From assembly GCA_023443315.1 (NCBI GenBank), contig JAEZVA010000012.1, positions 1-29,209 of the forward strand: a stretch of DNA of 29,209 bases, in the 5' to 3' direction. Origin of the DNA: Bacillota bacterium. GTDB lineage: Bacteria; Bacillota; Clostridia; Oscillospirales; Ruminococcaceae. Below, one piece after another: positions 25,701-29,209 of this stretch; position 1 is the first letter of the stretch, and every line of letters begins with the position of its first letter. The position numbers and the translations under genes are program-made. The notes below the pieces were generated by a model that had not been told where the DNA came from, made no database searches, and was given only the letters and a program-made list of their open reading frames with translations.

Positions 25701-27012
25701 ACCAAGATTCTTCCAGCAGCTTAAAAACCGATGGAAAGGATTGAACATACTGATATGTATTCTGTTTTAAGTTTCCGGAATCAAAAAATGTCTTCCACTC
25801 TTTTAGCAAGTTGAGGTCTGAGTAGAAATGAGCAACAAAATGTTGTGTGTCAGCATTAATCTCGCATATCGTTTGAAGTCTTTCACGTAAAGAATCCGAC
25901 GATAATGCAAACAGGTGCCGTTCTTCCATATATTGAGCTATCTGTGGGAGCACAAAGTACAAGTACCAAATGTCAAGAACAATATCGATGACACTATCAA
26001 CAATTATATATCGCTTGCTGACAAGACTCTCCAGATAATTGCTAATCAATTCACCTTTGGTTTGAACCGGAGTAAGATACTGAAAATAGTCAACTTCGCT
26101 ATAATTTATATATATATCATTGGTATTGCAATAAACAGTGAGCATCATGGGATTAGAGAGCAGAGGCCACACTGGGCGTGCGTCACTAATATCCTTATGG
26201 TTTATTTGCAGATATGCAGTTATTTTTTCATCACTCAGCGGCTTTAACTCAATTTTATGCAGGGGATAAATGTTAAACAAAGCATTTAGTTCTTGACGGG
26301 AGGTGATAATAATTTGTAGGTTTTCATATTTTGTAAGTTCTTTAATCTGTTTTACAACAGCGAGTTTGAAATCATCCTTAACCTCGTTAAAACCATCCAA
26401 CAATAACAGATATTTTGGCTGTGTACTCTCTAGGGCTGCATTTAATTCATTTTTCACCAGGACTATTTCAGTTTCAGATAGAACTAGGGAGTCGGTGAAA
26501 AATTCCGCAGCAAAACTACGAAGAACATACTCTTCAATGTCCGCCTTTTTTTTGTCGTTTACCTCATGTAAAGAAACCATATTAACAGCAGGAACTTCAT
26601 CATCGGCGGTTTGGCAAAGCTCTTGCCATAAGCAAAGCAATGAAGATGTTTTCCCCATGCCGCCTTCACCCAAAATTTGAACATTTTTGACATCGTTTCT
26701 TTGCATCCATAGAAGGCATTGTTTTAGCGGCATATTTTCATTGTTATTTACACTTACATCCAGATCAATTGGCGCTAATATATGGCGGCTAGGGATACCT
26801 TTCATGTAAGGGAAGGCATAATGCTTCATTAGCTTATCGAATCTTTTTCTGGAGCGAACTTTGACACCACCTAGATTGACTTTCTTAAAATGTAGGTATT
26901 CTGATTCTAGTATAATATCGCCACCGACCTGTACAACTACCGAATTGGATATTGTAGTATTGCTAATACTTTGTTTGCTTGTGGAGAATAGACTTTTTAA
27001 ATTTTTATGCAT
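22756..27012 (-). CDS. NACHT NTPase with WD40-repeat sensor (bacterial NLR)
   Basis: This encodes a 1418-aa protein. Residues 13-33 hold a short polar/beta segment (SISNTTISNSVVVQVGGDI) containing a RHIM-like VQVG tetrad. The NACHT module follows: Walker A GEGGMGKTS near 114, Walker B LLLLDGFNEV near 200, then ITSRQE and a winged-helix-like region. From about residue 592 to 1376 I count about 19 WD40 repeats (GHxxxV ... FSPDGKRVIT ... RIWDAETG). The tail ends in a pentapeptide-like SGCRFCNAIF. NACHT proteins with such sensors are known antiphage NLRs: the repeats detect a phage product and the NTPase oligomerises to activate an effector. No enzymatic effector domain is fused. The likely effector is the 63-aa membrane protein whose stop lies two bases before this ATG; AAGGTGA provides the ribosome site. 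Confidence 0.9.
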   Translation of the reverse strand: MHKNLKSLFSTSKQSISNTTISNSVVVQVGGDIILESEYLHFKKVNLGGVKVRSRKRFDKLMKHYAFPYMKGIPSRHILAPIDLDVSVNNNENMPLKQCLLWMQRNDVKNVQILGEGGMGKTSSLLCLWQELCQTADDEVPAVNMVSLHEVNDKKKADIEEYVLRSFAAEFFTDSLVLSETEIVLVKNELNAALESTQPKYLLLLDGFNEVKDDFKLAVVKQIKELTKYENLQIIITSRQELNALFNIYPLHKIELKPLSDEKITAYLQINHKDISDARPVWPLLSNPMMLTVYCNTNDIYINYSEVDYFQYLTPVQTKGELISNYLESLVSKRYIIVDSVIDIVLDIWYLYFVLPQIAQYMEERHLFALSSDSLRERLQTICEINADTQHFVAHFYSDLNLLKEWKTFFDSGNLKQNTYQYVQSFPSVFKLLEESWFFTHQSYRDFLSARNVILGCKRALYDHTILPQKPLPLDRSFSVDMLQFMGDMLQDYKNSPFLKEDKWAQHINKSDVLHKLIERFRHQPQIFYFHALYNIIQIWKISRGGIEGEDFSGLDLKNLVLSPYIHGKDKGICTFFNESVVYKSNFFPQGHTDEVLSVCINSKIKRVVTASKDHTARIWDAETGSLLHTLEGHYSFVMIAKFSPDGNHVITTSREEAWIWDTQTGALLRTLSGHSDDIIEVEYDLDGKRVITNDCDFLRIWDAQTGFLLQTLMSHHDFFNEPKFSPDGKRIITVSDSDTACIWATETGTLLNSLNISICKWETVKNVNFSPDGKCAIMVSKNSIFIFDSHTGTLLHTLENDNEVVKIHGIDLDVDVVNEVIAVQFSLDEKCLIAVSHDLIRIWDAETGIVLQKIHSGHSVKAQFSSDRKRLITISQGIVKIWDTKTMFMTNILEGQSLCCDAKFSTDGTQIITNSIKAVQIWDTETGALLHILEVSFEDSITALFNPTGTNVITASKHIMRIWDVDTRILLHTVEGLIGSAEFSPNGKYLVAIYDNQMVQLWDVENGVQHHIVKVESCCYLTTIFSPDSKYLIIDYSNWRAEVWDVETRKLLHVFEDGNNFYMINLNRDGNRVIIANRKIARIWDVGTGTLLHSLEGHTGDVLAVKFSPDKKHVITASCDMMRIWDIETGTLLNTLGMQHVTEPEYSSDGKRVITIAHDNLVRVWDAETESLLFTLEGHDKEVIAAKFCEEKLLMTVSSDKSWLWNSQTGDLEFDASHILYNNATIEFSPDGKRVATISNFKAVLIWDIETGGLLSLKGHSGWINTIKFSSNGKRVVTFSDYNTLRIFNAETGDLLNSFQSAITPELSLDRKLIATVPCGKIAHIWEVETATLLYSLALNSGIETIIFSPDGKQVLTTSLDETVRLWELQNNGGEIISEFKHIRNQELSGCRFCNAIFDQSLSQNDIDILRNYEHVI

Positions 27013-27014
27013 GA

Positions 27015-27206
27015 TTAGTCACCTTTATTATTAATGCTAACCTGTTTAACGCTACTACTTTGTATGGTTGAACCTTTAATTATTTGGCTAGTTTTATTTT
27101 TCTTCACAACATGCTTTTCAATTTTATCCACCTTGAATAATGCAATGATTGCTACTAAAAAGGAGCAAATAGACGAAATTCCAACTAGCATATCAAACCA
27201 GTTCAT
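27015..27206 (-). CDS. Small single-TM protein, candidate effector of the NLR
   Basis: This encodes a 63-aa protein. The start at 27206 is set by GGAGGAG six bases before the ATG; upstream in-frame starts lack a site. Residues 5-24 form one transmembrane helix (DMLVGISSICSFLVAIIALF), followed by a basic linker (KVDKIEKHVVKKNK). The C-terminal 23 residues are polar and beta-prone: TIQSSSVKQVS aligns without gaps to TISNSVVVQVG at the N-terminus of the NLR, with six of eleven identities. In amyloid-signalling NLR systems (fungal HET-s type, bacterial BASS motifs), the effector carries the motif at its C-terminus and the NLR at its N-terminus. That is exactly this geometry. As inference, NLR activation templates this tail and drives membrane damage. 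It is first in the operon, two bases from the NLR start. Confidence 0.75.
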   Translation of the reverse strand: MNWFDMLVGISSICSFLVAIIALFKVDKIEKHVVKKNKTSQIIKGSTIQSSSVKQVSINNKGD

Positions 27207-27307
27207 TTTTCTCTCCTCCAATAATTTCTTTAATGACCCGTCGTTCGATGAACTTCGCATAATTGCTATAACGCACAATTCCAACACTTTATATTTCGAC
27301 TAAATTC

Positions 27308-27336
27308 ATTATAACCTTCCACATTTTCCATGTCAA
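27308..27336 (-). promoter_or_regulatory. Perfect consensus sigma-A promoter of the NLR operon
   Basis: On the minus strand TTGACA (27336-27331), a 17-base spacer, then TATAAT (27313-27308), all exact. It implies a transcript starting near 27301 with a leader of about 95 bases before the small membrane-protein gene. It suggests strong constitutive expression. Confidence 0.88.
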
Positions 27337-27348
27337 TTGATACCAAAC

Positions 27349-27377
27349 AAAAAGACCCACAATCTAAGTCGTGAGTC
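27349..27377 (-). terminator. Probable Rho-independent terminator just upstream of the NLR promoter
   Basis: Minus strand: GACTCAC (27377-27371), a ten-base loop, GTGGGTC (27360-27354) with one G-T pair, then TTTTT (27353-27349). It would insulate the NLR promoter from upstream minus-strand transcription. Confidence 0.5.
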
Positions 27378-27463
27378 AATTAAATTACAATTTCTTCTTT
27401 TATAGCACTTGCATTCCAATAAATTCTATGCTAAACTGAAAATAATTACAAAAACCCCCCACA

Positions 27464-27494
27464 GCATGCACGTTGCGGTCAACAACGTGCATGC
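27464..27494. repeat. Perfect 12-bp inverted repeat
   Basis: GCATGCACGTTG (27464-27475) and its exact complement (27483-27494) enclose CGGTCAA. On the minus strand TGTGGGGGG and then five T follow, so a terminator is possible but the T-run is distant. It could also be a protein-binding palindrome. Confidence 0.55.
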
Positions 27495-27547
27495 ATACGC
27501 CGATAAGATGTAGATCCATCTTAAAGACTTATGGAAGGTGTTTTGCG

Positions 27548-27556
27548 TGCTATAAT
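27548..27556 (+). promoter_or_regulatory. Extended -10 promoter of a short plus-strand transcript
   Basis: TGCTATAAT is an extended -10 (TG-n-TATAAT) with a perfect hexamer. The -35 region (TTATGG, 16 bases upstream) is weak. Only about 25 bases separate the predicted start from a strong terminator at 27583-27632. Confidence 0.5.
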
Positions 27557-27582
27557 TTTAGCACGAGAACATACACTTGTAC

Positions 27583-27632
27583 AAGCCTTTTGGATGTGTC
27601 GCTTAAAAGACATCCGGAAGGCTTCTTTTTTT
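27583..27632 (+). terminator. Strong Rho-independent terminator
   Basis: AAGCCTTTTGGATGT (27583-27597) pairs with ACATCCGGAAGGCTT (27610-27624), a 15-bp stem with two G-T pairs and a 12-base loop, followed by CTTTTTTT (27625-27632). No coding region precedes it within 70 bases of the extended -10, so it may end a small RNA or act as a leader attenuator. Confidence 0.85.
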
Positions 27633-28177
27633 GCTTGAAACGCTTTATGCGTTCAAGATAGACACAGCAACCTAATTCTACGCCTGAGGGTTGTAGGATT
27701 GTTATCAACAGTGGTTGCTGTAAAAGACCAGCACCTTGACAAACGTCAGCAGCCTTGACATGTGCTCGCAACACAACGCTAAGGACTACCTGCTGTCTAA
27801 GGAGCATAATAAGCTCATTTAGCTGTGCGCGGGGGTGGTGAGCCGTCGAAGCGACACAAACAGCAGCGCCATGACAGCCTTATTAGGCAAGAGCGATAAA
27901 TGCTGGTTGCGATAATCCGCACAGCGAAATAATGATACTTCCTCACGGCCCCCTAAAGACTTGGGGGGAGAATCTGCGGTACGCGCTACTCTTGCAAAGG
28001 GCGGTATAGCGGAGCTATGTGACCTTGAAAAAGGCGGTTTACTATGCTCGGGTGCAAACAATAATCTATATCGGGAGCAGGGCGTGTGTACCATGCTCTG
28101 TTCCCTGATATACTACGTTATACCACGAAAAAGCCTATTGGTTGATAGACTTTCCCGTGATACAATGTATTTTGTTT
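27633..28177. other. Unassigned stretch before the tRNA genes
   Basis: About 545 bases without a gene I can support. Visible structures are a 9-bp stem, CTTGAAACGC against GCGTTCAAG (27635-27658), and an imperfect stem GGGAGCAGGGC against GCTCTGTTCCC around 28073-28109. Open frames here (for example minus 27819-28094) have no ribosome site and low-complexity, basic translations. It could be a dispersed intergenic repeat or a structured RNA. Confidence 0.4.
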
Positions 28178-28262
28178 TGGTGGGAGGAGATGGATTCGAA
28201 CCATCGAAGCGAGACGCAACAGATTTACAGTCTGCCCCCTTTGGCCACTCGGGAACCCTCCC
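28178..28262 (-). tRNA. tRNA-Tyr (GTA)
   Basis: Minus strand: acceptor GGGAGGG paired with TCCTCCC, anticodon loop CTGTAAATC giving GTA, a long class II variable arm, T-arm GGTTCGAATCC, discriminator A and encoded CCA (28180-28178). It lies 192 bases downstream of tRNA-Thr on the same strand. Confidence 0.95.
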
Positions 28263-28301
28263 ATATGAAGTTGTAGCGGCTCGTTCCGTCATGCTCGTGA
28301 A

Positions 28302-28319
28302 TGGAGCTGGTGGACGGAT
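28302..28319 (-). repeat. Second copy of the last 18 bases of tRNA-Thr
   Basis: ATCCGTCCACCAGCTCCA on the minus strand is identical, 18 of 18, to the 3' end of tRNA-Thr including its CCA (28471-28454). The spacing of 152 bases between copies is what a small element inserted at a tRNA 3' end would leave. Confidence 0.85.
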
Positions 28320-28453
28320 AAAAACGCTGCGCGTTTTCCGGGCTTGCGCTTACGCGCCGCGCCCCTTTTTGCTAAAAACCCGCCCCCGGCGGCTTTTCTT
28401 TACGCAAAAAGCCCTCTCAGGGTTCGAATCCTACTAAAATCCGTCCATAGCTT
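28320..28453. mobile_element. GC-rich structured insert between tRNA-Thr and tRNA-Tyr
   Basis: These 134 bases lie between the two 18-base direct repeats. The insert carries hairpins AAAACGC/GCGTTTT and GGCTTTT/AAAAGCC, a GC-rich middle, a T-loop-like GGTTCGAATCC (28420-28430), and ATCCGTCCA (28439-28447) inverted relative to the flanking repeats. It encodes no protein. It looks like a small non-autonomous or dispersed repeat element targeting tRNA ends. The mobility is inference. Confidence 0.45.
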
Positions 28454-28529
28454 TGGAGCTGGTGGACGGATTCGAACCCCCGACCTGCTGATTACAAATC
28501 AGCTGCTCTACCGGCTGAGCTACACCAGC
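28454..28529 (-). tRNA. tRNA-Thr (TGT)
   Basis: Minus strand: acceptor GCTGGTG paired with CACCAGC, D-arm TAGCTCAGCCGGTAGAGCA, anticodon loop GATTTGTAATC giving TGT, T-arm GGGGGTTCGAATCC, discriminator T and encoded CCA. It is 73 bases plus CCA. Its last 18 bases are duplicated at 28302-28319. Confidence 0.95.
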
Positions 28530-28694
28530 ATTTCGTCAACGCAGTCAATTCTATCATACCCAGCAAGGTTTGTCAACCATCAAAGGCGGCTTTTTATCTA
28601 ATTATAAAACTGTATTTTTTTACCGTCTAAATAAGTGGATATATCGTGTCTTGCGCGCGCGGTTTTTCTGCTTTCGCGATGCTGCGCCGTGTCG

Positions 28695-29153
28695 CTAATC
28701 GGTCAGTTCCTTTTGCATGCACATCGAGTCGGGCAGCCCAATGTAGGGGTCGTAGTTCGGGATTACGGTGTAGCCGCGCTTTGTATAAAGCGCATGTGCA
28801 GCCGCAAGTGTCCTGCCGGTTTCAAGAACTAGGGTGCGGTAGCCCGCCTGCCTTGCGTGGTGCTCAAGCGCATCCATCAGGGCGTCGGCGATGTGCTTGC
28901 CGCGGTGTACGGGCTGCACAAACACGCGCTTGACCTCCGCAGTGCCCTGCTGGTACTGCTTAAACGCCGCACAGCCCACCGGCACGCCGCCGAGATAGGC
29001 AATGAATACATCATGGATATGGTCGCGCACGTTGTGCTGGTTGTAAACGTCGCGCATGATCTCCTCGCTCGACTCTGCCGTCAGGTGTGCGTCGAGCTGC
29101 GCGCAGAGGGATACAAAATCGGGGTCTGTTCCGTCGGTGTGTTTGATGGTCAT
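28695..29153 (-). CDS. GNAT-family N-acetyltransferase
   Basis: This encodes a 152-aa protein of typical GNAT length. It transfers acetyl from acetyl-CoA to an amine; the substrate is unknown. Visible family features are beta-4 VFIAYLGGVPVGCAAF, motif A VKRVFVQPVHRGKHIADALM (the pyrophosphate loop, with R-G-K-H replacing the usual R-G-x-G), then TLVLETGRTLAAAHALYTKRGY with the conserved A-x-x-L-Y-x-K-x-G-Y of motif B. The ATG at 29153 has GGAG 12 bases upstream. It is clearly more GC-rich than the NLR block and lies beyond the tRNA genes, so it probably belongs to the core chromosome. Confidence 0.93.
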   Translation of the reverse strand: MTIKHTDGTDPDFVSLCAQLDAHLTAESSEEIMRDVYNQHNVRDHIHDVFIAYLGGVPVGCAAFKQYQQGTAEVKRVFVQPVHRGKHIADALMDALEHHARQAGYRTLVLETGRTLAAAHALYTKRGYTVIPNYDPYIGLPDSMCMQKELTD

Positions 29154-29209
29154 TGCTGTGGTACGCTCCGTAATCAGAATAAGAGCTAGTATACCGCATT
29201 TTGTCTGAT

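Noticed and set aside
27019..27303. Plus-strand frame opposite the small TM protein that could encode a membrane peptide
   Set aside because: The minus-strand gene has a perfect Shine-Dalgarno site, promoter, operon spacing and a shared motif with the NLR. The plus frame has none.
27819..28094. Minus-strand frame of 91 codons before the tRNAs
   Set aside because: It has no ribosome site and a basic, low-information translation. It more likely belongs to an intergenic repeat, so I left the region unassigned.

Overview
The window looks like an accessory island in a Gram-positive chromosome, most likely a Clostridia (Oscillospirales-type gut) Firmicute. The evidence is Shine-Dalgarno sites of GGAGG type, consensus sigma-A promoters, a secreted wall-associated Rhs protein with a signal peptide and LysM domain instead of a type VI apparatus, and tRNA genes with encoded CCA. 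The genus is inference. Nearly every gene reads on the minus strand. The Rhs array and the GNAT gene at the right end are GC-rich, while the NLR region is clearly AT-rich, which suggests separate acquisitions.

Left third (1-11451): a polymorphic-toxin locus. A consensus promoter (about 11423-11451) precedes a six-helix membrane protein of unknown function, then a giant Rhs/YD-repeat protein (2833 aa: signal peptide, LysM, YD repeats, Rhs core, Ser-rich linker, glycine-rich pretoxin region, C-terminal toxin of about 120 aa), then its small immunity candidate. Further downstream lie two start-less 'orphan' tips. One (637-1630) keeps the pretoxin region almost unchanged, carries a diverged version of the same toxin, and is followed by a diverged immunity gene. 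The other (1-273) runs off the window edge with a different tip.

Middle (11526-12367, plus strand): decayed remains of a Y-family DNA polymerase and an SRAP (YedK/HMCES-like) gene, both with stops and frameshifts.

Central defence block (12486-21065, minus strand): hsdM, hsdS, a broken AbiJ-NTD-like/protein kinase gene, hsdR, then an ApeA-like HEPN protein. hsdM, hsdS and hsdR are intact. The kinase has three independent lesions.

Right block (21757-27336, minus strand): a single-pass membrane protein, preceded by a two-gene operon with a perfect consensus promoter. That operon encodes a 63-aa single-TM protein and a 1418-aa NACHT/WD40 protein (NLR). The C-terminus of the small protein and the N-terminus of the NLR share a short T-I-x-x-S-x-V-x-Q-V pattern, and in the NLR this includes a RHIM-like VQVG tetrad. 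I infer an amyloid-type signalling pair: the NLR senses with about 19 WD40 repeats and templates a membrane effector. This is my best candidate for an undescribed system.

Right edge (27340-29209): terminators, a short plus-strand transcription unit, about 540 bases I cannot assign, tRNA-Tyr and tRNA-Thr separated by a GC-rich insert that duplicates the last 18 bases of tRNA-Thr, and a GNAT acetyltransferase. The tRNA genes make this edge a plausible integration point for the island.
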